DNA from: Protofrankia sp963555915
GTDB taxonomy: Bacteria; Actinomycetota; Actinomycetes; Frankiales; Frankiaceae
Assembly (NCBI RefSeq): GCF_963555915.1
Contig: NZ_CAUVXL010000034.1
Span: 1 to 48,511, forward strand
Direction: 5' to 3'
Length of the DNA: 48,511 nt
Below are positions 27,970 to 35,698 of the stretch, in pieces (the stretch's first letter is position 1; every line of letters starts with the position of its first letter). The notes under the pieces were generated by a model. It ran no database searches and was not told where the DNA came from. It saw nothing but the letters and a program-made list of their open reading frames with translations. Both the position numbers and the translations under genes were made by a program.

Positions 27970-28043
27970 GCGGGCGTAGTTCAGAGGTAGAACACGAGCT
28001 TCCCAAGCTTGCAACGCGGGTTCGATTCCCGTCGCCCGCTCCA
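27970..28043 (+). tRNA. tRNA-Gly (anticodon CCC)
   Basis: The 74-base gene has an acceptor stem GCGGGCG/CGCCCGC, a D-arm, an anticodon stem CGAGC/GCTTG with loop TTCCCAA (anticodon CCC), and a T-arm with GGTTCGATTCC. The 3' CCA is encoded. An integrase gene starts the adjacent mobile element, so its 3' half is the likely attachment site. Confidence 0.95.
28008..28043 (+). other. probable attachment site (attL) in the tRNA-Gly 3' end
   Basis: A tyrosine integrase and excisionase lie immediately beside the tRNA 3' end, the standard arrangement for AICEs. The crossover core would be a copy of the tRNA 3' end. I find no second copy in the window, so the far junction is probably beyond 48511 or has been lost. 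Confidence 0.5.
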
Positions 28044-28097
28044 CTCCGGGCGAAGTGTGTCAGACAGGGTCTGACCTGCTTGTTTCGTATTGTCTGC

Positions 28098-28117
28098 CCA
28101 GGGGCCGAGCCCCCTGG
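28098..28117. terminator. hairpin between the tRNA and int
   Basis: CCAGGGG (28098-28104) pairs perfectly with CCCCTGG (28111-28117). It lies downstream of the integrase stop and may end that transcript or shield the tRNA. A second small repeat, GTCAGA/TCTGAC, is close to the tRNA. Confidence 0.4.
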
Positions 28118-28184
28118 AACCCCCACGTTCCTACGGCTGAGGCCCGTTTGTGCCATTCGCGTGCCAGTAGCGGCGGATGTGCCG

Positions 28185-29318
28185 TCAGGACCGGCGCGGC
28201 CGGGGGTCACCCTTTGCCAGGCGGGCCGACATTCCCCGGGCGACTTCGGACGCTCGCTCCCCGCTGGCACGCTGATAGATCAGCGCGGCGCGCGGGGTCG
28301 AGTGGCCACCGAGCGCCATCAGTTCGCGCAGGGTGGCGCCGGACTGCGCAGCGAGCGTCAGACCCGCGTGCCGGCAGTCGTGAAGATGGGCTTCCCCGTC
28401 GACACCGACGATCCGGCAGGCGCGCCGCCACCATGAGCGGTTGTGCCGGCTGACGGGGTTGCCGTCCTTGGTCGTGAACACCAGCCCGTCCGGGCCGGGT
28501 TGGGCGTGCTCCGCCATGTGGACCGCGAGACGGCCAAGGATCGCATCCGGGATCACGATCGTGCGTGCGCCCGCGTCGGACTTGGGTGGCCCGAAGTACG
28601 GCTTCTGCCCGCCGCCGGGCTCGACATACTGCCCTTGGTCCGGGTCGATACGGATCGTTCGCCGGTGCAGGTCGATGTTTCGCCGGCGCAGTGCGGAGAG
28701 TTCTCCCGAGCGAAGCGCCGTTGCCGAGGCCAGGAGCACGAGCGCCGCATACCGCTCGGGCACGGTGTCGACGAGTTTCCAGAGCTGTGCGATCGTGATC
28801 TCTGGGCGGGGTGCGTCACGGACGGTGCCGGCACCTTTGATCCGACACGGGTTCTTGGGGATAAGCCCGTCCTCAACTGCTGTCATCAGGATTGCGCGGA
28901 GAAGCCGGTAGGTGGTTTCCACCGTCACCACACCGCGTCCGTTCGTCGTGGCCTCCGCCATCAGCCCTGAATACCATTCGCGGACAAGCTTCGGCGTGAT
29001 TTTGGCTACGGCGAGGCTTTTGAACGTCGGCAGGATGCGTAGCCGTAGCTGCCGCTCGTACAGGGTGCGGGTCATCGGACGCAGCGCGCGTGTCCGCATC
29101 CAGTGCTCGGCGAACGCGCCGAAGCGTTGCTTACCGGTGGACGGGTCGGTCCACGTTCCGCGTGTCTGGTCGGTCTCGGTCGCCGCGAGTGCCTGGTCAG
29201 CTTCGCGTTTCATCGCGAAGGTGCCGAGGGGGATCATCTTGCCGTCTGGACCGGTAATGCGGGCCTGCCAGCGTCCCGATGACAGCTTGCGAACGTTGCC
29301 GTAGCGCCGCCGCTTCAT
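28185..29318 (-). CDS. int: site-specific tyrosine integrase of the AICE
   Basis: A 377-residue phage-type integrase. The N-terminal AP2-like arm-binding domain (GRWQARITGPDGK) is followed by the core-binding domain (FAEHWMRTRALRPMTRTLYE) and the catalytic domain. Catalytic residues are visible: Arg in ATALRSGELSAL, the Lys-containing PPKSDAGARTI, HxxR in HDCRHAGLTL, His in ALGGHSTPRAAL and Tyr in IYQRASG. It points toward the tRNA-Gly gene, its probable integration target. It overlaps the excisionase gene by 4 bases (ATGA), so the two are co-translated. Confidence 0.95.
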   Translation of the reverse strand: MKRRRYGNVRKLSSGRWQARITGPDGKMIPLGTFAMKREADQALAATETDQTRGTWTDPSTGKQRFGAFAEHWMRTRALRPMTRTLYERQLRLRILPTFKSLAVAKITPKLVREWYSGLMAEATTNGRGVVTVETTYRLLRAILMTAVEDGLIPKNPCRIKGAGTVRDAPRPEITIAQLWKLVDTVPERYAALVLLASATALRSGELSALRRRNIDLHRRTIRIDPDQGQYVEPGGGQKPYFGPPKSDAGARTIVIPDAILGRLAVHMAEHAQPGPDGLVFTTKDGNPVSRHNRSWWRRACRIVGVDGEAHLHDCRHAGLTLAAQSGATLRELMALGGHSTPRAALIYQRASGERASEVARGMSARLAKGDPRPRRS

Positions 29319-29530
29319 GCCGCCCTCCGCCTGCGCGGGGTGGGAACGTCGTTCGCTTCGACGCGACCGGCCGTAATGAACGCGTCGAGGTCGCTCCGGT
29401 AGATCCGAACGTGCTTCACCTTGCCGAGCCGGATGTAGGCGATCCGCCGTTCCGCGATCATCCGCTGTACGAACCGGACCGGTGTACCGAGGATTTCAGC
29501 CGCCTGTTCGACCGTAAGTAGGTGATCCAC
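29315..29530 (-). CDS. xis: excisionase / helix-turn-helix protein
   Basis: A 71-residue winged-helix protein of the MerR/Xis type: LLTVEQAAEILGTPVRFVQ, then MIAERRIAYIRLGKVKHVRI and YRSDLDAFI. Proteins of this type bend the attachment site DNA and steer the integrase towards excision. The gene is directly upstream of int with a 4-base overlap. The arrangement is standard for AICEs. Confidence 0.9.
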   Translation of the reverse strand: MDHLLTVEQAAEILGTPVRFVQRMIAERRIAYIRLGKVKHVRIYRSDLDAFITAGRVEANDVPTPRRRRAA

Positions 29531-29629
29531 GGGAGCCTTTCTGGGTCAGGGTCCCCGTCCCTGTGGCGTGGCAGTGTCTGCCGGACAGGGACGGGGAAAA
29601 AATGGAGGGGAGACCGCGGCGGTTCCGCC

Positions 29630-30097
29630 TCAGCGCGGGACGGTCCGCGCGCCGCCGGGAACGCCTCTGGTGGAACCGGGGGTCGCGACGAGGGCCGCCA
29701 GGACGTAGGCGAGAAGTTGCCTGGTGACGGTTGCCGAAATCGGCCGGGTGTCGCTGGTCAGCGGGATCTGCGGCACCCACCCGGAGTACGGCTGTGTCTT
29801 GCCGGCACCGGCCGACCCGCCGTTGCCGTTCCCATCGACTGTCGGGGCACCAGCAGGAGCGGGCACACGGGTGCCGGTCGGCGTGCGGAAGATGAGGATG
29901 GTTTCGACGTCGCCGAACGCTTCGGTGAACACCGCCTCCATCGGGAGCGTGACCAGGACGCGGGCAAGGTCGAAACCGTCGGCGCCGGGTCGGACGGTGA
30001 CTTCGTAGTCGCCGTGGTTGGTGCGGTGCATGCTGACGAACGGCTCGCCGGCGGAGGGGCTGCGCCATGGGCCGTGGCCGGGCGGAATGATAGGCAT
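29630..30097 (-). CDS. unknown AICE protein, MPIIPP/GWVP family (copy A)
   Basis: A 155-residue protein of no known function. It starts MPIIPPGHGPWRSP and is paralogous to the 31071-31559 gene product. Shared features are the N-terminus, YEVTVRPGAD, a DLA...LP segment, ILIFRTPTG and SGWVPQI after a Gly-rich linker. The linker and C-terminus are variable. No membrane segment or signal peptide is seen. The start at 30097 has AAGGAG about 11 bases upstream. The pair flanks an HTH gene and a small unknown gene, in opposite orientation. Co-location with int/xis suggests a role in element control or maintenance, but this is inference. Confidence 0.75.
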   Translation of the reverse strand: MPIIPPGHGPWRSPSAGEPFVSMHRTNHGDYEVTVRPGADGFDLARVLVTLPMEAVFTEAFGDVETILIFRTPTGTRVPAPAGAPTVDGNGNGGSAGAGKTQPYSGWVPQIPLTSDTRPISATVTRQLLAYVLAALVATPGSTRGVPGGARTVPR

Positions 30098-30285
30098 TGG
30101 GTCTGTCGCTCCTTGGTGGATAAGGGGTGCGGATCAAGGTCCCGGTGTGGTGTTAGCCGCACCCGCCGGGACCGCCTGTCAGGCGGACGATTAATCCGGG
30201 GCTATGGGCGGAGCCCGCCCCAACCAGGGCAGAGCCGTACTGGATGCTGTCGGGCGCATGGCCCCTCCATTGATCAGTTGTCGGG

Positions 30286-30588
30286 TCAGGCCGCGTGGGG
30301 CATGCCAGGGTCGGTTGCCGAAACCGGGTGGGGATCTCCGCGGGCCGCATGGGCCGCGTCGAGTTGGGCGCGCCAGCGGTGCCGATCGGCGACCGCGCGC
30401 AGCAGCAGATGTTCCCGGCGGGGTGTCGCCGGATCACCCGGGTGCAGGAGCTGCCAGACCACCCGGTCGGGCGCGGCGCCCTGGCCGCCGCCGGTGCCGG
30501 TGCCGGTGCCGGTGTGGCCGAGGACCGCGAGCTGTTCCCGAATCCAGGTTTTCCGATCGTCCTTGTGATCGGCAAGGGTGGTAGTCAA
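30286..30588 (-). CDS. hypothetical protein with Gly-Thr repeat
   Basis: A 100-residue basic protein starting at TTG 30588 with AAAGGG about 6 bases upstream. It reads TLADHKDDRKTWIREQLAVLG, followed by a (GT)n tract encoded by GGTGCC hexamers (about 30490-30520). No family is recognised. Codon use and the start site support it as a real gene. Confidence 0.5.
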   Translation of the reverse strand: MTTTLADHKDDRKTWIREQLAVLGHTGTGTGTGGGQGAAPDRVVWQLLHPGDPATPRREHLLLRAVADRHRWRAQLDAAHAARGDPHPVSATDPGMPHAA

Positions 30589-30717
30589 GCGTTACCCTTT
30601 CGGGATCACAAGGGGGTCCACGTAGTTCCGGTTCACCAGGACGTAGCGGCCTGTGTGACAAGCCTTCCGGGCTCGTGGGGACGCGTAGCGTGCGGCCGGT
30701 CACCAACGATTTTTGAT

Positions 30718-30924
30718 CTACTGCGGTTCGCGCTGCTCGGCCTGCTTCGGCCGGTGCCTGGTTATCCATGCCTCGATGTCAGCCATGCGCCACGCGCGGA
30801 TGTGGCGGACGGTCTGCACGGGCGGCGGGAAGTCCGGTCGGTGGGTGAGCTGACGGGCACGCTCACTGGTGATTGTCAGCCGGGCGGCAATGTCGCCCGT
30901 GGTCCACAACTGTTCCTCGGACAT
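30718..30924 (-). CDS. small helix-turn-helix DNA-binding protein (AlpA/MerR-like)
   Basis: A 68-residue protein: LWTTGDIAARLTITSERAR, then QLTHRPDFPPPVQTVRHIRAW and RMADIEAWITRH. This is the typical short excisionase/AlpA winged-helix layout. No strong SD is seen before ATG 30924, so the transcript may be leaderless. An imperfect palindrome (30965-30986) lies upstream, between this gene and the divergent gene at 31071, and may be its operator. Confidence 0.75.
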   Translation of the reverse strand: MSEEQLWTTGDIAARLTITSERARQLTHRPDFPPPVQTVRHIRAWRMADIEAWITRHRPKQAEQREPQ

Positions 30925-30964
30925 GTCGGTAATGGTATTGCCCAACCCAAACCCGGCCTCTAGT

Positions 30965-30986
30965 CTTGGGGGTGGCCAACCACAAG
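30965..30986. promoter_or_regulatory. imperfect 22-bp palindrome, candidate operator
   Basis: CTTGGGGGTGG and CCAACCACAAG match at 9 of 11 positions as inverted halves, centred on TGGCCA. It lies between divergent genes, one of which encodes a small HTH protein. Confidence 0.4.
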
Positions 30987-31070
30987 AGTTGCTCTGGCGG
31001 TCCGGAGTGGTGCTGTAACACCGACTCCGGGCCTTGATCACAACACCTGCGTAGACAGGAGCGGTGACCC

Positions 31071-31559
31071 ATGCCCATCATCCCGCCGTCCGGCCATGGT
31101 CCGTGGCGTGACCCGTACGAACCTCGGCGGTTCGTGACGGTTCGCCACGACGATCGGGAGGTTTACGAACTGACCGTCTCCCCGGGTGCGGACCTGCACG
31201 ACCTGGTCGAGGCCACGGCCATGCTGCCGAGCATCGTCTACACCGATCATCGGCCGGTGACCCGGGTTGATCCCGCGGTGGTCCTGACGTTCCGGGCGAT
31301 GCCGAGCGGTCCGGACGGTGTGCCTGTGCGACCGTCACCATCCGGGGCGGCTCCCGCCTCCGGCTGGGTGCCGACGCTCGACCCGGACACGGCGCGTGTC
31401 CCACCGACCGCCTATGAACGGGCGTTCCGGGCGATCCTCGCCACCGACGCGTTCCGCATACACGGGCCGTCGCTCGTGTACGGGCTGGCGTACTGCGACC
31501 CTGCCGCCGTCATCGCTGCCGCTGATGGGATTGTCGCCCGGTGGAGCCAGCGGAGGTAA
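31071..31559 (+). CDS. unknown AICE protein, MPIIPP/GWVP family (copy B)
   Basis: A 162-residue paralog of the 29630-30097 product. Shared features: MPIIPPSGHGPWRDP, YELTVSPGADLHDLVE, VVLTFRAMPSGPDG and ASGWVPTLDPDT. The C-terminal part adds a helical segment (ERAFRAILATDAFRIHG, AYCDPAAVIAAADGIV) that copy A lacks. An AGGAG site is 9 bases before ATG 31071. The same GWVPTL motif occurs in the C-terminus of the TraB/FtsK protein of this element. Function is unknown. Confidence 0.78.
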   Translation: MPIIPPSGHGPWRDPYEPRRFVTVRHDDREVYELTVSPGADLHDLVEATAMLPSIVYTDHRPVTRVDPAVVLTFRAMPSGPDGVPVRPSPSGAAPASGWVPTLDPDTARVPPTAYERAFRAILATDAFRIHGPSLVYGLAYCDPAAVIAAADGIVARWSQRR

Positions 31560-31804
31560 GGCCACTCTCGAGGCTGCGGCCGGTGACCCGAGACGGGGTT
31601 ACCGGCCGTTCGCGTTGTTGCGGGTACGAACAGCGGTGCTCTGCGGGCGCCTGCGACGGGGTCCGGCGGCACGATCTGGTGTCGCGGACGGTTGGTCCTG
31701 GCGGCGGGCATGCCGCGTAGAGCTGGTGGGGTCGGGCCGTGCGTGGCGTTGCACCGCTGACCAGATGCGCTCTCAGTGTGATCGTGTCACGGACCCCTGG
31801 CTGA

Positions 31805-31969
31805 GCTGATCTCCTCCGTCGGTCGGGCAGGCTACGCCCTACCCCGGGTTCTCCCGGCCGGGCAAGGGTCGCCGGATCAACCCCCGTCGGAGCCTCGCCG
31901 TGCGACCCTTGCCCGGTTGGGGGGTTCCGGGGTAGCCCTCTGGGTGTCCGGCCGGCGGAGGAGATCAGC
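31805..31969. repeat. 68-bp long imperfect inverted repeat, 29-base loop
   Basis: The left arm 31805-31872 begins GCTGATCTCCTCCG and ends CCGGGCAAGGGTCGC. The right arm 31902-31969 is its imperfect complement, ending GGAGGAGATCAGC. Strong matching blocks lie at the outer end, at the CTACCCCGG middle, and at the inner end. It could fold as a cruciform or a long RNA hairpin. Possible roles are a single-strand origin, transfer or replication signal, a non-autonomous element, or a structured RNA. None is proven. Confidence 0.85.
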
Positions 31970-32103
31970 GGACCTGCGCACCTCCCCCTCCCCTCCGGAG
32001 AGAGGGCCGGGGTCGGGGGCGGAGCCCACGGAAAACCCCCGTGACGACCGGCAGTCGCCAGGCAGGGTCGAGGGAGCGGCGCGGACGCGGGAGAGAGAAC
32101 CTG

Positions 32104-32227
32104 GACTCGATCATCTATGATGGGGATTATGGCTGTGACCTGCGGTGTTGCACTACCGCCGGACCGCTGCAAAACGAGCACTGGATCGACTCCGCAAACG
32201 GCCCGTGACCTGCGAGTTTATCTTCGG
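32104..32227 (+). promoter_or_regulatory. probable CRISPR leader
   Basis: The stretch lies upstream of the first perfect repeat, opposite the degenerate end of the array, so it is the expected leader side. It is locally AT-richer (ATCATCTATGATGGGGATTA), as a promoter would be. Confidence 0.5.
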
Positions 32228-33093
32228 GTTCGTGATCATCCCTAGAGGGATTGAAACGTGGACGTCTGGGCGCGCGCACACCTCGTGGTGGAGTTCGTGA
32301 TCATCCCTAGAGGGATTGAAACCGCTGCACCTGCGTGGACTGACCACCCGGATTGCGGTTCGTGATCATCCCTAGAGGGATTGAAACTAACTCGCGTTCA
32401 TGATGACGACCGGCAGTCCGCGTTCGTGATCATCCCTAGAGGGATTGAAACTTCACGCCTGGGACCGGGCGACGGTCTACGCCACGGGTTCGTGATCATC
32501 CCTAGAGGGATTGAAACTTAGTCCGGCATCGATCCGGGTCGCCTCCGCCGGGTTCGTGATCATCCCTAGAGGGATTGAAACACGACCACGTGAACGTCTG
32601 CGGAAAGCGCCCCCCTGGTTCGTGATCATCCCTAGAGGGATTGAAACATCAATTCCCATCCGCTGGTGGGGCGAAGGGCCTGGTTCGTGATCATCCCTAG
32701 AGGGATTGAAACACCGTGACTCGGGGGCTGGTGGCGTCGTAGAGGACCGTTCGTGATCATCCCTAGAGGGATTGAAACTACAGCTGGCCACATGCCTGCG
32801 CGATCTCACGCGCGTTCGTGATCATCCCTAGAGGGATTGAAACGTCCGCGTCAGGATCTTCAAGTCGTAACCGATCTCTTGTTCGTGATCATCCCTAGAG
32901 GGATTGAAACGGGTCGGTGATGTCTGCCATTCTTTGGACTTGGGGGTTCGTGATCATCCCTAGAGGGATTGAAACTTGGTCAACGCGGGTACAAGCGTGC
33001 GTGCCGAGACGAGTTCGTGATCATCTCTAGAGGGATTGAATCATCTGCGCGGCCGTCAGCGGCTCGGAATGGTAGCCCTCGTTCGTGATCATC
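32228..33093 (+). CRISPR. CRISPR array, 13 repeats plus a truncated one
   Basis: The 30-base repeat starts GTTCGTGATC and ends GGATTGAAAC, with an internal palindrome ATCCCT-AG-AGGGAT. Twelve copies are identical, starting at 32228, 32293, 32358, 32422, 32488, 32552, 32618, 32683, 32749, 32814, 32881 and 32946. The copy at 33013 has two changes, and 33081-33093 holds only the first 13 bases of a repeat. Spacers are 34-38 bases and all different. The ATTGAAAC end and the decayed right end place the leader on the left. The repeat type suggests a type I or III system, but no cas gene lies in the window. Confidence 0.97.
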
Positions 33094-33543
33094 GATGCGC
33101 GGCCGGCCCTGATACGGCACCGCAAGGAAACGAGAGCCGCAAAACGCCCGCGGCAATGGCGCATACGGTGAAAGGACGGTCACAGGCAGATGGCGGGGGA
33201 CGCGACACGCCGACGCGCCGGGCGGGTGGCGGGCGACGCGCCGAGCCCCCAGGCTCGACGCGCGGCGCACCGCCGGGGCCTGCCCGTTGCGCGGCGCGCG
33301 TGGCGCGGACCACGCGGCGGCCGAAGGCCGCCCTTGAAACCGTAGAGAAAGTTTGCGACGACTCGATCTTGTTCGTGACGTGACGTTCTACTTCGATCAT
33401 GTGCTGTCCTCGGACCTGGGTAGGCGGCACTTGTGCTTGGCGCTAGAACGTGTTGTCAGCGGACCGAACCTCTAGGCAACGGCGTAGGCACGGTTACGCT
33501 AGTCGAGTGGAGACACGCCGGGACGAGGGAGAGCCGGACGAAA
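33094..33543. other. non-coding region after the CRISPR array
   Basis: About 450 bases. The first part is very GC-rich with many GGCGCGC-type runs and only random open frames. The last 100 bases are more balanced and should hold the promoter of the next gene. No structure stands out. Confidence 0.4.
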
Positions 33544-34785
33544 ATGGTTGATGCGGGTCCGCTTGGAAAAAATCTTCGGGAATCTCGGCGTCGAGGTGGT
33601 TATTCGCAGGAGGAGCTTGCCGAAAGGTCGAATCTTAGCGTTTCGACTATTCGAAAAATTGAGCAAGGTGGTTCTGCGCGGATTGAGACGCTACACACGC
33701 TCGCACGGACTCTCGGCATCGAAACATCGTCGCTATTCGGTGCGAAGGCGCCTGAGCCGGTAGGCCCGGACGAAGAAAAGAATAAGGTCGGTCTTCTTCG
33801 ATTGCGCCAGGTGCTGACGCCAGGCATCGGAATCAATGGCAAAATCGATGCTGATTCGAGTTTGCAGAGCACCGGAACTAGCAGCGACGATCTACGGGGC
33901 GAGCTGGTTCACGCAACGACTCTATATCATGCCGATGAGTTCGAATCTATGGCACTAATTCTTCCTGAGATGATCCTGACAGCTAATAGTCTGATGCAAG
34001 CTGCCTCTGAGGAGCAGTGGGCAGAGGCACTCAAACTGCGGGCGAACGTTTACCAGCTAGTAGGCTGGTTTCTGACTCAGGTACGACAGTACGATCTTGC
34101 TTATGCGGCTATTCGTGAGGCTATCGCGGACGCGGTCGAGGCACAGGATAGACTCATCGCGGCGGCCGGGGCTATCTCGCAATGCTGGCTCTTTATTCGA
34201 CAAGGCAGGTTTGTTGACGCCGAAACACTCGCGGGTTCGACCGCTTCGCAAATCGAGCCCCGAATGTCTTCGGCAACTGTCCGTGAACTTTCGGCATGGG
34301 GTTGGCTTCTCCTTCGAGGCTCAGCAGCAGCGGTACGCAACAACCGAGAAGATGTCTCCGACGATTTTTTGCGGCTTGCCGAAGTTGCGGCTGTGCGTAT
34401 CGGAAACCAAGAGGGTGGAGAGTACCACCAGTACTGGTCAACCTTTGACATTAGAACCGTCAGGATGAAAAAGGCTGAAGCGCTGATGGTGATTGGCGAT
34501 GCACGCGGCGTGTTAAGAATATCCGAAAACATTCGTTCAAAGATGGGAAATTCGCGCTCCGATAACTATAGTCGCCATCTACTGGATGTCGCCAGCGCTC
34601 ACGCATCTCTTAGAGATTTTCAGGACTCGATAGACATAATGATAAGCCTTCGCGAAAACGCCCCGGAATGGTTGCGGCATCAGCGGAAGAGCCAGGATAT
34701 TCTGTCGAATATTCTTCGTTCTCGTAAACGAAAGCTAACCCGAGAACTCAGGGAACTTGCGAATTTTTTGAATGTGACTGAATAG
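33544..34785 (+). CDS. XRE helix-turn-helix / TPR regulator
   Basis: A 413-residue regulator. The N-terminal XRE domain is at about residues 6-65: LGKNLRESRRRGGYSQEELA, then ERSNLSVSTIRKIEQGGSA and RIETLHTLARTLGIETSSLF. The rest is helical with TPR-like repeats (YDLAYAAIREAIADAVEAQD, GRFVDAETLAGSTASQIEPR). Such proteins sense peptides or element state. Base composition is clearly less GC-rich than the neighbours, which suggests a separate origin. ATG 33544 is used. A perfect 12-bp hairpin follows the gene. Confidence 0.85.
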   Translation: MVDAGPLGKNLRESRRRGGYSQEELAERSNLSVSTIRKIEQGGSARIETLHTLARTLGIETSSLFGAKAPEPVGPDEEKNKVGLLRLRQVLTPGIGINGKIDADSSLQSTGTSSDDLRGELVHATTLYHADEFESMALILPEMILTANSLMQAASEEQWAEALKLRANVYQLVGWFLTQVRQYDLAYAAIREAIADAVEAQDRLIAAAGAISQCWLFIRQGRFVDAETLAGSTASQIEPRMSSATVRELSAWGWLLLRGSAAAVRNNREDVSDDFLRLAEVAAVRIGNQEGGEYHQYWSTFDIRTVRMKKAEALMVIGDARGVLRISENIRSKMGNSRSDNYSRHLLDVASAHASLRDFQDSIDIMISLRENAPEWLRHQRKSQDILSNILRSRKRKLTRELRELANFLNVTE

Positions 34786-34807
34786 TGTGAAGTGAGAGTA
34801 CTCCAGG

Positions 34808-34836
34808 GTGCACTACCACGGTACGTGGTAGTGCAC
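34808..34836. terminator. perfect hairpin after the XRE-TPR gene
   Basis: GTGCACTACCAC (34808-34819) and GTGGTAGTGCAC (34825-34836) form a 12-bp stem with a 5-base loop. No T-tract follows. It may be a terminator or an operator. Confidence 0.6.
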
Positions 34837-35098
34837 TGTACAGGCGCCGCAAACTACTACGCTCCCCGGCTGGACCAGACCGAAGACTGTTCTTAATCTG
34901 TTCACAGTCGGTGCCGGGCGGGTTGAGCACGACTCCTCGCCCGGCACCGACCGCCATATGACTGGGTGGGCAATGAGTAGAGGAGGGCGGTGCCGGCAGT
35001 CGAGCTTATGATGATCATATGAAAAGATTACTGTGCCTATGAAGAGCCGCTGGACGTACACAAGTACTTCGCCATTGCCTCTGGAAGGAGACAGTAGA
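34837..35098. other. intergenic region before the 35099 gene
   Basis: It contains an AT-rich patch with ATGATCATATGAAAAG near 35010-35030 and the SD GGAAGGAG of the next gene. A promoter is likely. No gene is seen. Confidence 0.4.
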
Positions 35099-35698
35099 AT
35101 GACCACGATGCTCTCAGAGCGGACCGGGGCTCTGCCCGGTCATGACGAGGTCGGTCATGACGGAGCTGAGATTCTCAGCCTCGTTGTAGATCATCCCGAT
35201 TTTGAACGTTTTCGACTGTCGACGCTTGCGTATCCCGACTGTTGGGCGACGTTCACAGGATATCCTCTCGTCGCAGGATGGGACCTGGACCAGGACGGCC
35301 CGGCGTTGTTTGACGAGGCGTTGCGCGTCATGTGTTTGAAAGCCGCCGTCTTCCGGCTTACTGATGGAGACGAGTGGGCCGCGGAGCTGATGTGCTCGCC
35401 GCCGGTTGATGAGATGATCCACGCTTTAATCGCACAGTTTACGCTCTTGGTGCGTATTCAGCAGTCCCTCGGGATCGTATTCGTCCATTCCACGGACATG
35501 GAACGGTTCGGCTGGAATCCCGGGGATTACACCCACCGGTGCTACCGCGTCGCAGGATGGGGGGACCTGAACCCAAGGTATTGGATCGGCGCGTCGGAAG
35601 TCGCTCGGCGCCTGGCGGTCCTGCGGGAGAAGTACGACGAAATCGGCATTCACGACGATGGGCGGCGGCATGACTTCGACTTCGGCCAGGTTATCTAG
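35099..35698 (+). CDS. hypothetical protein, weakly similar to glycine-rich-domain-like proteins
   Basis: A 199-residue soluble protein with a good SD (GGAAGGAG, 8 bases before ATG 35099). The central part, VDEMIHALIAQFTLLVRIQQ followed by LGIVFVHSTDM, recalls the PS-VDxxWHxFILxTxxY...GxFIHH signature of GRDP-like proteins seen near actinobacterial regulators, though the central WH is replaced by IH. The function of that family is not established. It ends 4 bases into the convergent next gene. Confidence 0.6.
   Translation: MTTMLSERTGALPGHDEVGHDGAEILSLVVDHPDFERFRLSTLAYPDCWATFTGYPLVAGWDLDQDGPALFDEALRVMCLKAAVFRLTDGDEWAAELMCSPPVDEMIHALIAQFTLLVRIQQSLGIVFVHSTDMERFGWNPGDYTHRCYRVAGWGDLNPRYWIGASEVARRLAVLREKYDEIGIHDDGRRHDFDFGQVI

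Larger units (their letters stand above)
31560..32227. other. non-coding region with large palindrome and CRISPR leader
   Basis: About 670 bases with no supported gene. It holds a 68+68 bp inverted repeat (31805-31969) and, at its right end, the A/T-containing tract before the first CRISPR repeat. Long antisense frames here look like random high-GC open frames. Confidence 0.6.

Noticed and set aside
31510..32181. A 223-codon open frame on the minus strand opposite the large inverted repeat
   Set aside because: It is rich in Pro/Arg/Ser, spans the palindrome and the 3' end of a supported gene, and shows no domain. It looks like a chance frame in high-GC DNA.
32477..33383. Open frames across the CRISPR array and after it
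   Set aside because: The peptide repeats simply translate the CRISPR repeat, and the frames after it lack domain sequence.
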